Shown: positions 16,438 through 24,077, counted from the stretch's first letter. The stretch is DNA of 43,017 bases from an uncultured Oscillospiraceae bacterium (GCA_910579595.1 CAJTVM010000015.1:1-43017), one strand, 5' to 3'. Made by a program: numbers and translations. The notes: generated by a model not told the origin, from the letters alone.

Positions 16438-16728
16438 AGCTCACGGCGGCTCAGCGCTTCGGAGTTGTCACGCTTCGCCTGTTCGCGACGCGCGGCTTCG
16501 CTTTGTCTCGGGCAAAACCCAGTCCCACTGCGTGGGCCATGGGTTTTGTCCTCGCTCCGCTCCATCCGCGCTGCTCACGACGGCTCCGCGCTTCGGAGTT
16601 GTCACGCTTCGCCTGTTCGCGACGCGCGGCTTCGCTTTGTCTCGGGCAAAACCCAGTCCCACTGCGTGGGCCATGGGTTTTGTCCTCGCTCCGCTCCATC
16701 CGCGCTGCTCACGACGGCTCCGCGCTTC
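16438..16728 (-). repeat. Tandem array of the intercistronic repeat, 134-bp period
   Basis: Reading on the minus strand, two units (16728-16598 and 16594-16464) appear identical over 131 bases, and the first 20-25 bases of a third follow to 16438. Each starts GAAGCGCGGAGCCGTCGTGA and ends GCGAAGCGTGACAAC. A conserved stem CAAAACCC/GGGTTTTG encloses CATGGCCCACGCAGTGGGAC. It lies between serS and the 120-residue gene in the direction of transcription. The lack of differences between units points to recent duplication or conversion. Confidence 0.85.
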
Positions 16729-16761
16729 TTCTTTTTCTCTCAAGAAAAAAGAAGAAGGCCC

Positions 16762-18063
16762 TTAGTGTTTCGGTACGAGTATTTCCGTCCCTCCCATATA
16801 GGGCTGGAGGGCGGCGGGGATCTTCACCGAGCCGTCCGCCTGGAGGTTGTTTTCCAGCAGGGCAATCAGCATACGGGGGGGCGCGGCCACGGTGTTGTTC
16901 AAGGTGTGGGGCAGGTAGGTGCCGCTCTCGCTCCGGACGCGCATTTTCAGGCGGCGGGCCTGGGCATCCCCCAGGTTGGAACAGGAGCATACCTCAAAAT
17001 ATTTCTGCTGGCGGGGGGACCACGCCTCGATGTCGCAGGACTTCACCTTCAAGTCCGCTAAATCGCCGGAGCAGCACTCCAGCTGGCGCACGGGGATGTC
17101 CATGGAGCGGAACAGCTCCACGCTGTAACGCCACATCTTCTCGTACCAGTCCATGGATTCCTCGGGCTTGCACACCACGATCATCTCCTGTTTCTCGAAC
17201 TGGTGGATGCGGTACACGCCGCGCTCCTCGATGCCGTGGGATCCTTTTTCCTTGCGGAAGCAGGGGGAATAGGAGGTCAGGGTCTGGGGCAGGGTTTCCT
17301 CAGGGATCATCTGGTCGATGAATTTGCCGATCATGGAATGCTCACTGGTGCCGATGAGGTACAAATCCTCGCCCTCAATTTTATACATCATGGCGTCCAT
17401 GTCGGTCTGGCTCATCACGCCCTCTACCACGTTGCCGTGGATCATGAAGGGGGGGACACAGAAGATAAAGCCCTTGTTAATCATAAAGTCCCGGGCGTAG
17501 GCCAGCACCGCCTCGTGGAGGCGGGCAATGTCGCCCATGAGGTAGTAGAACCCCGCGCCGGACACCCGGCCCGCCGCGTCCATGTCCACGCCGTCGAACC
17601 GCTCCATAATGTCGGTGTGGTAGGGGATTTCAAAGCCGGGAGTTACCGGATCGCCGAATTTCTCCACCTCAACATTGGCGGAGTCGTCCGGCCCGATGGG
17701 GACGGAAGGGTCGATGATGTTGGGGATGGTGAGCATGATCTTGCGGATTTCCGCCGCCAGCTCGTCCTCCAGCTTTTCCAGCTCCGCCAGGCGGTCGGCG
17801 TTGGCCTTGACCTGGGTCTTGGCGGCCTCGGCCTCCTCCAGCTTGGAGGGATCCTTCTTGGCCTGGCCCATGAGCATTCCCACCTGCTTGGACAGCTTGT
17901 TGCGCTCGGAGCGCAGGTTGTTGGCCTCGGTCATGGCGTCCCGGTTGCGGCGGTCCAGCTCGATGACTTCATCCACCAGGGGGAGCTTTTCCTCCTGGAA
18001 TTTCTTTTTGATGTTTTCCTTGACGATGTCCGGGTTGTCCCGGACAAATTTGATGTCTAACAT
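16762..18063 (-). CDS. serS: Seryl-tRNA synthetase
   Basis: 433 residues, standard size. The N-terminal two-helix coiled-coil arm that binds the long variable arm of tRNA-Ser spans about residues 30-105 (LRSERNKLSKQVGMLMGQAK onward). Class II core: GRVSGAGFYYLMGDIARL, LIGTSEHSMIG, motif 2 SPCFRKEKGSHG with RGVYRIHQFEKQEM, and motif 3 LNNTVAAPPRMLIALLEN. The start is ATG 18063 after AAAAAGGTGATATACT. A parS site lies in the upstream region. Confidence 0.95.
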   Translation of the reverse strand: MLDIKFVRDNPDIVKENIKKKFQEEKLPLVDEVIELDRRNRDAMTEANNLRSERNKLSKQVGMLMGQAKKDPSKLEEAEAAKTQVKANADRLAELEKLEDELAAEIRKIMLTIPNIIDPSVPIGPDDSANVEVEKFGDPVTPGFEIPYHTDIMERFDGVDMDAAGRVSGAGFYYLMGDIARLHEAVLAYARDFMINKGFIFCVPPFMIHGNVVEGVMSQTDMDAMMYKIEGEDLYLIGTSEHSMIGKFIDQMIPEETLPQTLTSYSPCFRKEKGSHGIEERGVYRIHQFEKQEMIVVCKPEESMDWYEKMWRYSVELFRSMDIPVRQLECCSGDLADLKVKSCDIEAWSPRQQKYFEVCSCSNLGDAQARRLKMRVRSESGTYLPHTLNNTVAAPPRMLIALLENNLQADGSVKIPAALQPYMGGTEILVPKH

Positions 18064-18175
18064 AGTATATCACCTTTTTATAGTTATAATATGGGGTCCC
18101 CGCAAAAGCGTCTTTCAGCTTTTATGGGGAGAGGGAGACACAGCGGAAGAGAGATATATGAAGTTAACTCCGACG

Positions 18176-18191
18176 TGTTTCACGTGAAACA
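18176..18191. promoter_or_regulatory. parS site (perfect)
   Basis: TGTTTCACGTGAAACA, the exact 16-bp consensus palindrome bound by ParB/Spo0J. It lies between serS and the parB-coupled membrane gene. Confidence 0.95.
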
Positions 18192-18297
18192 TCGCCGGCA
18201 TAAGCGCCGTTCATCCGCCTTTTCTGTCAGAGTTCAGGGGTGGAGGCTGGGGGATGCCTTCCTATGGGCTTGACCGTTCCGCTTTTCCCCGCCGCGC

Positions 18298-19326
18298 CTA
18301 TGCGGCGCGGGAGGTGAAGGTACCATCCTCATTTTCCGTCAGCAGCCCCTGATCCACGAGATCCTGGGTGATCCGCTCGAGCACTTCTACGGTGGAGGGC
18401 TGGAAAGCGCCGCCGTTCAGCCGTTCCCAATCGCCGTTGGCATAGGCGCTTTCCACCAGTTCAGCCAGTGGCTCGCAGTCGTTTGAATAATGGGAGATGA
18501 TGAGCCATAGGCTGCGGGCGCAGGCCACTGTTTCCGGGTCATAGGTGATGTTTTCGTCCGCGATATAGCGGTGTTCCGTCCGGACTGCCGTTTCGCCGTC
18601 CGATCCTGCCCCTTCCTGGATGACGCAGACCATGCAGCCGGATTTGTCGTAAGCCTCCTGCTGAAGCTGGAGATACCGCGCGGTCTGGAGGGGGTTCGGT
18701 TCCAGTCCGGCGGGACGCTGGCTGTAGTTGATGTCGTATTCGTTGAACAGGGATTCGGAATTCTCCACCACAACCGCCGCCATGAGCCAGTCCCCTTCGG
18801 CGCAAAACCGCTCCAGCCAACCCAGGGCATTGGCAAGCTCCCTTTCAGCGGAATACTTGTTGACGGTGTATGACATCGCGTCTGCCAGCGACTCCGCACT
18901 CTCCCGATTGTTCTGCTCCACGGTCAGGCTGTTTTCCGTTTTTTCCAGTGCCTCCTCAAGTTCCTCTTTTTCCTGCTTCAACCCCTCAATCTCCTCCATC
19001 AGTTCCTCCCGGGAGAGGTTCATGGTGTCCCGCAGATCGCTGATGGCGGTCTCGCTGTTCCTTTGCTGGATGAAGTAGGCCAGCAGCAGCATGAAAAATG
19101 CCGCGCCGAACAGGATCAGCAGATAGATATAGGTGGAGGAGCGCTTGTTTTTCTTATGCCCGGACGCTTCTTCCTCGGGCTTTTTCTCTGAGGAGGGAGA
19201 TTCTTCGTTCGAGAGGGCCTGTTCCTGGGGAGGTTCCCCCGGATTGTTCAGCGCTTTGGAGGACACCTGCTCGATGACGTCCCCGTCCGGGGCGTCCTCC
19301 CGTCTCTGCTGGGGCTTCTCGCTCAT
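18298..19326 (-). CDS. ParB-coupled membrane protein with coiled coil
   Basis: 342 residues. A charged, proline- and glutamate-rich cytoplasmic N-terminus (1-60) precedes one membrane segment (about 65-87), then a long coiled coil (about 90-150; SREELMEEIEGLKQEKEELE and onward) and a soluble domain, presumably outside, with no motif I recognise. The ATG overlaps the parB stop by four bases (ATGA), so it is the third gene of a parA-parB operon and translationally coupled to ParB. Anchoring of the segregation complex or an envelope-linked checkpoint is speculation. A winged-helix-like ending (ERITQDLVDQGLLTENEDG) is possible. Confidence 0.75.
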   Translation of the reverse strand: MSEKPQQRREDAPDGDVIEQVSSKALNNPGEPPQEQALSNEESPSSEKKPEEEASGHKKNKRSSTYIYLLILFGAAFFMLLLAYFIQQRNSETAISDLRDTMNLSREELMEEIEGLKQEKEELEEALEKTENSLTVEQNNRESAESLADAMSYTVNKYSAERELANALGWLERFCAEGDWLMAAVVVENSESLFNEYDINYSQRPAGLEPNPLQTARYLQLQQEAYDKSGCMVCVIQEGAGSDGETAVRTEHRYIADENITYDPETVACARSLWLIISHYSNDCEPLAELVESAYANGDWERLNGGAFQPSTVEVLERITQDLVDQGLLTENEDGTFTSRAA

Positions 19327-20225
19327 TCTTCACCGCCCCCTTCCTGGGGGGGCTTCTCCACGGGGGTGAGCTGCCCTAACTGATCCAGCAGATCGTTCAG
19401 ATCGTCCACATTATAATATTCCAATTCCAGCTTGCCCTTTTTCCGCCCGTTGGAGATGGTCACCTTCCGGCCCAGCCGGAGGGAAAGATCCTTCTGTGCC
19501 GTCTCAATGTAGATGCGGTTTTCATCCACGGGCTTGGGCTTTTTCTCCTTGGCGGGTTCCATGGAGAAGTTTTTGGCGGCGGCCTCCGCCTGCCGGACGT
19601 TCAGACCTTCGCTGACAATTTTCTGGGCGAAGGCGGCTTGGGCCTGTTCCCCCTCCACCATCAGCACCGCCCGGCCGTGTCCGGCGGAGAGAATCCCGTC
19701 CACCAGCATATCCCGGACGCTGGGGGGCAGGGCGGTGAGCCGCAGGGCGTTGGCCACGGCGGGGCGGGACTTGCCCATCCGCCGGGCCAGCTCCTCCTGG
19801 GTGAGTCCGAAGTCGGTGAGCAGGGAGAGGTAGCCCTCCGCCTCCTCAATGGGATTCAGATCCTCCCGCTGGAGATTTTCAATCAGGCCGATTTCCATCA
19901 CCTTGCGGTCGTCCGCCTCGATGATGACCACCGGCACTTCGGTGCGGCCCGCCAGCTTCGCCGCCCGCCAGCGGCGCTCCCCGGCGATAATCTGATAGTA
20001 GCCAGTGGACAGCCGCCGTACTGTCAGGGGCTGGATGATGCCGTGTTCCTCAATGGACGCGGCCAAGTCGGCCAGCGCCTCATCGTCAAACCGTTTTCTG
20101 GGCTGGTTCAGACCAGGTTCCACTTGGGATATGGGCAGGAGCACCGAGCCGGCTTCCTGTGTCTGGAGGGAAGCGTCCCCAATGAGGGCGTCCAGCCCCT
20201 TGCCCAAACCTTTGGCTTTTGCCAT
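19323..20225 (-). CDS. parB: Chromosome-partitioning protein ParB (Spo0J)
   Basis: 300 residues. The ParA-activating N-terminus MAKAKGLGKGLDALIG is followed by the CTP-binding domain (LTVRRLSTGYYQIIAGERRW with the GERRWRA motif; ENLQREDLNPIEEAEGYLSL), an HTH (TQEELARRMGKSRPAVANAL) that reads parS, and a C-terminal dimerisation domain (KVTISNGRKKGKLELEYY, then DLLDQL). ParB loads at parS and spreads as a CTP-dependent clamp. I start at ATG 20225; the upstream in-frame ATG lies on the ribosome site. Four parS sites surround the gene. Confidence 0.95.
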   Translation of the reverse strand: MAKAKGLGKGLDALIGDASLQTQEAGSVLLPISQVEPGLNQPRKRFDDEALADLAASIEEHGIIQPLTVRRLSTGYYQIIAGERRWRAAKLAGRTEVPVVIIEADDRKVMEIGLIENLQREDLNPIEEAEGYLSLLTDFGLTQEELARRMGKSRPAVANALRLTALPPSVRDMLVDGILSAGHGRAVLMVEGEQAQAAFAQKIVSEGLNVRQAEAAAKNFSMEPAKEKKPKPVDENRIYIETAQKDLSLRLGRKVTISNGRKKGKLELEYYNVDDLNDLLDQLGQLTPVEKPPQEGGGEE

Positions 20226-20316
20226 TGGCTTCATTCCTTCCTTATCTTGTCTCACTTGGAAGCGGTCCGCTTCCTGGGACAGCGTGCTTTTTTATGTGAG
20301 GGGCAAGCCCCTGCCT

Positions 20317-21090
20317 TTAATGGGATGTAACAGCAACCGGGTTCTTTGCGGAAAATTCTTTGGCCAGCGCACGATAGGCGTCCGTCCCCCTGGAAAAGGG
20401 GTCATACACAGTGACGGGCACACCGTGGCTGGGGGCTTCGGACAGCCGGACATTCCGGGGAATCACCGAGGCGTACACCTTTCCGGGGAAATGGCGCTTA
20501 ACCTCCTCCGCCACCTGGAGGGACAGGTTGGTGCGTCCATCGTACATGGTGAGCAGTACGCCCTCCATCTCCAGGGCGGGGTTGAGCCGCTGCTTGGCCA
20601 GCCGAACGGTGTACAGAAGATCGCTCAGGCCCTCCAGGGCGTAGTACTCGCACTGGACGGGCACCAGCAGGGTGTCGGCGGCGCACAGGGCGTCCAGGGT
20701 GAGCAGCTCCAGGGAAGGGGGGCAGTCGATGAAGATAAAGTCGTAATCTCCCTTGACCTCCTCCAAAGCGTCCCGCAGGCGGAACTCCCGGCGGTCTAAG
20801 CCGATCAGCTCCACGGTCGCGCCGGACAGGGCCTTGTTCGCAGGGGCCACGTCCGCCCACTTGGTAGGGACGATGGCCCGGCTCATGGGAACGCCGCCCA
20901 AAACCACATCGTAGACGCTGGGGGAGTGGGTTTTGTCCACTCCAAGGCCGGAGGTGGCGTTGCCCTGGGGGTCGAAGTCACACACCAGCACCTTGGCCCC
21001 CTGAGCGGTGAGGGCGGCGGCTAAGTTGACGCAGGTGGTGGTCTTGCCCACGCCGCCCTTTTGATTCACAATTGCGATGCTCTTGCCCAT
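20317..21090 (-). CDS. parA: Chromosome-partitioning ATPase ParA (Soj)
   Basis: 257 residues. MGKSIAIVNQKGGVGKTTTC carries the deviant Walker A (KGGVGKTT), VLVCDFDPQGNATSG is Walker A', and DFIFIDCPPSLELLTLDALC is Walker B. ParA dimers bind DNA when ATP-loaded and are released by ParB, driving origin separation; in Bacillus, Soj also regulates DnaA. ATG 21090 is chosen (AAAGGGGATTCCC upstream) over an in-frame ATG 33 bases earlier. parB follows after 91 bases. A near-perfect parS lies just upstream of its start. Confidence 0.96.
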   Translation of the reverse strand: MGKSIAIVNQKGGVGKTTTCVNLAAALTAQGAKVLVCDFDPQGNATSGLGVDKTHSPSVYDVVLGGVPMSRAIVPTKWADVAPANKALSGATVELIGLDRREFRLRDALEEVKGDYDFIFIDCPPSLELLTLDALCAADTLLVPVQCEYYALEGLSDLLYTVRLAKQRLNPALEMEGVLLTMYDGRTNLSLQVAEEVKRHFPGKVYASVIPRNVRLSEAPSHGVPVTVYDPFSRGTDAYRALAKEFSAKNPVAVTSH

Positions 21091-21115
21091 GGGAATCCCC
21101 TTTCTGTCTGTAGGG

Positions 21116-21131
21116 TGTTTCACGTGAAACG
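21116..21131. promoter_or_regulatory. parS site (15 of 16)
   Basis: TGTTTCACGTGAAACG, one base off the consensus at the last position. It lies 26 bases upstream of the parA start codon, so ParB bound here could also regulate parAB expression. Confidence 0.9.
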
Positions 21132-21500
21132 CTTCGCCGCAAGCTCACTCGCTGCGGCTCCTTTTCCCCACGAGACCCACCCGCTTGCGGCGGGCTGGAC
21201 CTTCGCGGGCGCCCCGTGAAGGGCAAAGTCCGTTCGCTCTCTTGCCTTTTCCTCTTCCCACAAAAAGTTGAAGGGCGTTTTTGTGGGAACCCCAATGGGG
21301 AGGCCTTCGCGGGTCCCATCAAGGGTAAATTCCGCTTTGCTCCGCTATGGCGGGGGGCATCAGCCAATAAAGTGACGTTAAAAAACATTATATCCTGTTT
21401 AACAGGGGAATGCAACTATTTGTAAAAAGATTCTGCCCGCGAAAGAGACAAAAAAGACAGGCTGGAAAGCCTTTTCGTTTGGCAAAATGGGCCCTGCCCA
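21132..21500. other. Gene-free repeat-rich region between parA and the sigma gene
   Basis: No credible gene is seen. Two related stretches begin CCTTCGCGGG at about 21200 and 21304. A 10-bp inverted repeat (CCCACAAAAA 21257-21266, TTTTTGTGGG 21278-21287) could form a hairpin. The segment around 21257-21295, read on the minus strand, resembles 18092-18128 on the plus strand (GGGGTYCCCRCAAAARCG type), so it is a dispersed short repeat. The region lies between two parS sites. Confidence 0.5.
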
Positions 21501-21516
21501 TGTTTCACGTGAAACA
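21501..21516. promoter_or_regulatory. parS site (perfect)
   Basis: TGTTTCACGTGAAACA, exact consensus, in the long gap upstream of the sigma-factor gene. Confidence 0.95.
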
Positions 21517-21619
21517 CGCCAAGCAGTGCCGGCATTGCGGACAAGCCGCGTCCGCGCTGAAAAGCCGGAAGGCACTCCCAAAAGATCCAGGCTTTTTGAA
21601 ACCATTTCCCGAAAGCTTG

Positions 21620-21628
21620 TGTTATGAT
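21620..21628 (+). promoter_or_regulatory. Extended -10 promoter of the sigma gene
   Basis: TGTTATGAT, an extended -10 (TG-N-TATGAT), 46 bases before the TTG start. The best -35-like element (TTGAAA near 21596) is too far for ideal spacing, so this relies on the extended -10. Confidence 0.45.
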
Positions 21629-21673
21629 AGGCGAAAGAGCTTTTTCAAGACAGTACGCAAAGGGGGTGATTCC

Positions 21674-22240
21674 TTGACAGAAAAACAATTGGTAAAGGCG
21701 CTGGCCCGCGGGGAACTGTCCGCGCTGGAAGAACTGATTGAACAATTTACGCCCTACGTGTCCTCGGTGATTGCCCGCATCCTCCGGGGGCGGCAGGCCG
21801 ACGTGGAGGAGCTGACGGCGGACGTATTTCTGGCGGCATGGGACAACCGGAACAAGCTGAAGCCGGGGAATGTAAAGGGCTACCTGGGCGCCATTGCCCG
21901 AAACCGGGCGTTCAACCTCCTGCGGGCGGACCGGGTGAGCCTGCCCCTGGAGGAGGATGTGCTCCTGCTGGAGACGGACGGCCCCGACCGGGAGCTGGAC
22001 AAAAAGGAGACGGCGCGGATCGTCAACCAGGCCCTGGCCCAACTGGACAAACCCCAGCGGGAGCTATTTGTGCGGCATTACTATTACGGCCAGACCGTCC
22101 AGGAGGCGGCGTTGGCCATGGGGCTGAACCAGTCCACCGCCAAGATCTGGCTGCGCCGGGGGCGGGAGACGCTGAAAACCTATCTGAGAAAGGAAGAGTA
22201 TGAATATGAAGCGGATGGAAATCTCCAGGCTGATGGATGA
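21674..22240 (+). CDS. ECF-type RNA polymerase sigma factor
   Basis: 188 residues. Region 2: YVSSVIARILRGRQADVEEL, then TADVFLAAWDN and GYLGAIARNRAFNLLR. Region 4 HTH: LDKPQRELFVRHYYYGQTVQ, then EAALAMGLNQSTAKIWLRRG. These identify a sigma-70 family ECF factor. I start at TTG 21674 (AGGGGGTGAT upstream); the frame is open further back but runs through the parS region. The last 41 bases overlap the next gene, whose product has one membrane segment, the usual sigma/anti-sigma arrangement. The target genes are unknown. Confidence 0.85.
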   Translation: MTEKQLVKALARGELSALEELIEQFTPYVSSVIARILRGRQADVEELTADVFLAAWDNRNKLKPGNVKGYLGAIARNRAFNLLRADRVSLPLEEDVLLLETDGPDRELDKKETARIVNQALAQLDKPQRELFVRHYYYGQTVQEAALAMGLNQSTAKIWLRRGRETLKTYLRKEEYEYEADGNLQADG

Positions 22241-22886
22241 GTATCAAGACAATGAGTTTTTCCCAGAGGAGGGGAGCTCCGCCGGTACACAGGCGGTGAA
22301 GGACCGGGTGCTGGCCCAAGCCCGCCCGGGGAAAAAGCGGCGGATTCCGGTAAAGGGGATGCTGTTGGCGGCGGCCCTGTCAGCGGCGTGCCTGCTCTGT
22401 ATTGCGGCGGCCCTCCCCATCATTGCCTACCGCCAGGTGGACGGTAGCTCGGTGCTTGTCCAGACAGATGGGGAGCATTACTTGTATATTGCCTACGACA
22501 ACAGCGAATGGGATGAACCCCTTGTCCTGGAGGACGGGCGTCTATGGTTGGTGGTGGGCGGCCAGCGCACTGACGTCACCGACCTGATTGACGAGGAGAC
22601 GCCGTTTATTGTGGAGGGCGCCGATCCGAAGTCCGGGCTGAAAAGCTACCTGATCGTAGGCGGCACACCAGAGGATTTTGGTTGGGAGCAATGGTCGGAG
22701 ATGCCCCTGGGAGGTTATATGGGCGGCGGCTGGGGCTGCTATGACACGATAGTCACCATTGACGATGTGGAGTATAACTATAACGATCTCACAGAGGAGC
22801 AGCTGGCCCAGGGGTACTCGTCTATCCATGAGGTGGATAAGCCGTGGTGCCTGAATGGCCGGAAGATGCTGCATCTTTGGGATTGA
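22200..22886 (+). CDS. Membrane protein, probable partner (anti-sigma) of the ECF factor
   Basis: 228 residues: a cytoplasmic N-terminus (1-50; MNMKRMEISRLMDEYQDNEF), one membrane segment (about 52-76) and an extracytoplasmic domain with several WxVV/YxYN-type beta stretches. There is no visible zinc-binding HCC motif, so it is not a ZAS-type anti-sigma, but its 41-base overlap with the sigma gene argues strongly for a functional pair. Start ATG 22200 with AAAGGAAG upstream; a second ATG six bases on is possible. An intrinsic terminator follows. Confidence 0.7.
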   Translation: MNMKRMEISRLMDEYQDNEFFPEEGSSAGTQAVKDRVLAQARPGKKRRIPVKGMLLAAALSAACLLCIAAALPIIAYRQVDGSSVLVQTDGEHYLYIAYDNSEWDEPLVLEDGRLWLVVGGQRTDVTDLIDEETPFIVEGADPKSGLKSYLIVGGTPEDFGWEQWSEMPLGGYMGGGWGCYDTIVTIDDVEYNYNDLTEEQLAQGYSSIHEVDKPWCLNGRKMLHLWD

Positions 22887-22918
22887 CCCTTCTCTTTTTA
22901 CTTGAACTGTGATAAAAT

Positions 22919-22947
22919 GGACTCCCCGGTTGGGGAGTCCATTTTTT
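22919..22947 (+). terminator. Intrinsic terminator
   Basis: GGACTCCCC (22919-22927) pairs with GGGGAGTCC (22932-22940), followed by ATTTTTT. It ends the sigma/anti-sigma operon. Confidence 0.9.
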
Positions 22948-22966
22948 GATTTCTCTTACAGTGCCG

Positions 22967-22982
22967 TGTTTCACGTGAAACA
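22967..22982. promoter_or_regulatory. parS site (perfect)
   Basis: TGTTTCACGTGAAACA, exact consensus, between the sigma operon terminator and tadA. Confidence 0.95.
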
Positions 22983-23006
22983 CTCAGTTTAAAAGTTTCT
23001 TTCTGC

Positions 23007-23036
23007 CCCGCTTTTTCTTTATAAAGAAAAAGCGGG
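23007..23036. repeat. 30-bp perfect palindrome in the tadA leader
   Basis: CCCGCTTTTTCTTTA followed by its exact reverse complement, ending 27 bases before the tadA ATG. Related hairpins built on TTTTTCTTT/AAAGAAAAA occur around 13019-13041 and 16728-16755. A regulatory or mRNA-stability role is possible but unproven. Confidence 0.7.
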
Positions 23037-23063
23037 ACGGCAGCAGCCAACAGGAGGTGCACT

Positions 23064-23516
23064 ATGAGCCACGAGGACTATATGAGAGAAGCCATCGAGC
23101 TTGCCCGCTCTTGTCTGCCCGACGGGGATGTCCCTGTCGGGTGCGTGGTTGCATCCCCGGACGGCGCCATCATCGGCCGGGGACGCAACCGCCGGGAGCA
23201 GCAGGGCCGCGCCACCGCCCACGCCGAGGTAGAGGCCATCAACGAGGCCTGCGCCGCGCTGGGCAGCTGGCGGTTGTCGGGCTGCACCCTGTATGTGACG
23301 CTGGAGCCGTGCCCCATGTGCGCCGGGGCCATCATCAACGCAAGAATCGACACGGTGCGCTATGGGGCCAGGGAGGAGAAGTCCGGCTGCTGCGGCTCGG
23401 TGCTGAATCTGTTCGAGGAACGGTTCAACCACCATCCCAAAATCTATGGCGGGCTGCTGGAAGGGGAGTGCCGGGAGCTGCTGGAAGAATTTTTTCAAGG
23501 TTTGCGGGAGATTTAA
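23064..23516 (+). CDS. tadA: tRNA-specific adenosine deaminase
   Basis: 150 residues. The zinc deaminase motifs are complete: H53-A-E55 (TAHAEVEAIN) and P82-C83-P-M-C86 (EPCPMCAGAI). TadA converts A34 to inosine in the tRNA-Arg(ACG) wobble position. The ribosome site AGGAGGTGCACT is near perfect before ATG 23064. In many Firmicutes tadA is followed by the SRP RNA and dnaX; neither is present here. Confidence 0.93.
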   Translation: MSHEDYMREAIELARSCLPDGDVPVGCVVASPDGAIIGRGRNRREQQGRATAHAEVEAINEACAALGSWRLSGCTLYVTLEPCPMCAGAIINARIDTVRYGAREEKSGCCGSVLNLFEERFNHHPKIYGGLLEGECRELLEEFFQGLREI

Positions 23517-23620
23517 CACAACTGTAACACTTTAGCGTAAACTTTCGAAACAACTCTCCTGTATCTTAATACTTGCAAGAGATATCCTTTCTTTTTCATT
23601 CTATCCTCCATCCTTCAGAG

Positions 23621-23649
23621 CCGGGGCCAAAAGCCCCGGTTCGCTTTTT
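23621..23649 (+). terminator. Intrinsic terminator after tadA
   Basis: CCGGGGC (23621-23627) and GCCCCGG (23633-23639) with loop CAAAA, then TTCGCTTTTT. Confidence 0.75.
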
Positions 23650-23683
23650 GTGGTAGTTTTTTCCCAATTATTCGAAATTTTCC

Positions 23684-23712
23684 TTGCTGTTTTGGGAGAA
23701 CTCTGGTAAAAT
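23684..23712 (+). promoter_or_regulatory. Putative promoter for the yitT-family gene
   Basis: TTGCTG (23684-23689), 17-base spacer, TAAAAT (23707-23712). A GC-rich hairpin (GCCCCGG 23720-23726, CCGGGGC 23736-23742) follows immediately. The resulting leader would be nearly 400 bases long and contains a MITE-like element and further palindromes. Confidence 0.45.
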
Positions 23713-23772
23713 AGGTGCGGCCCCGGTGAATGACGCCGGGGCTGTTATAGTTGACGCAGTTGAAAAGAAGTA

Positions 23773-23936
23773 AGAACCTGTATTCACAGCCGAAACCGCC
23801 GGATGGGCGAGGGATTTTCCCGTCAGGCAAGGCAAATTTTCGCAGGAATAATTGCGTTTATTTCAAGAAAAATCAACGCGGTATGGCGGGAAAAGACCCG
23901 GTCAAACGGTGAATTGAGGTTGTGAATACAGGTTCT
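23773..23936. mobile_element. 164-bp MITE-like element, copy 1
   Basis: Terminal inverted repeats AGAACCTGTATTCACA and TGTGAATACAGGTTCT (16 bp, perfect) enclose a non-coding body. A second copy of the same length, differing at only a handful of positions, is at 36854-37017. It sits inside an older palindrome: GTTGAAAAGAAGTA (23759-23772) just outside its left end and the reverse complement TACTTCTTTTCAAC (23940-23953) outside the right, so it probably inserted into a hairpin loop. No clear target duplication is seen. Confidence 0.85.
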
Positions 23937-23996
23937 AAATACTTCTTTTCAACCTGTCCGGCAAATCACAGCCGGCCAGGCCGCAAAGCGGCCTGT

Positions 23997-24077
23997 CGTC
24001 AGACTTCATAGTCAGCGCAGCGGCTTTGTCGCTGCCTGAAAACCGGCAGCTGCCGGTTTTCAACTGCGCTGACGATA
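23997..24077. repeat. Dispersed repeat and nested palindromes upstream of yitT
   Basis: A 21-bp stretch at 23997-24017 is repeated exactly at 40475-40495. Just after it, GTCAGCGCAG (24011-24020) pairs with CTGCGCTGAC (24065-24074), enclosing a 24-bp perfect palindrome centred on CCGGCAGCTGCCGG. The right part TTTTCAACTGCG also pairs with CGCAGTTGAAAA near 23753-23764, left of the MITE, so the whole 23750-24077 stretch looks like layered insertions. Confidence 0.6.

Noticed and set aside
23517..23772. Signal recognition particle RNA expected after tadA
   Set aside because: The conserved SRP RNA core (GGTCAGGTCC and the GGAAGGAAGCAGCC-like loop) is absent; only a terminator and a promoter-like sequence are seen.
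23773..23936. Target-site duplication of the MITE
   Set aside because: AAAT follows the right end in both copies but has no match on the left; the palindromic host site makes the true ends ambiguous.
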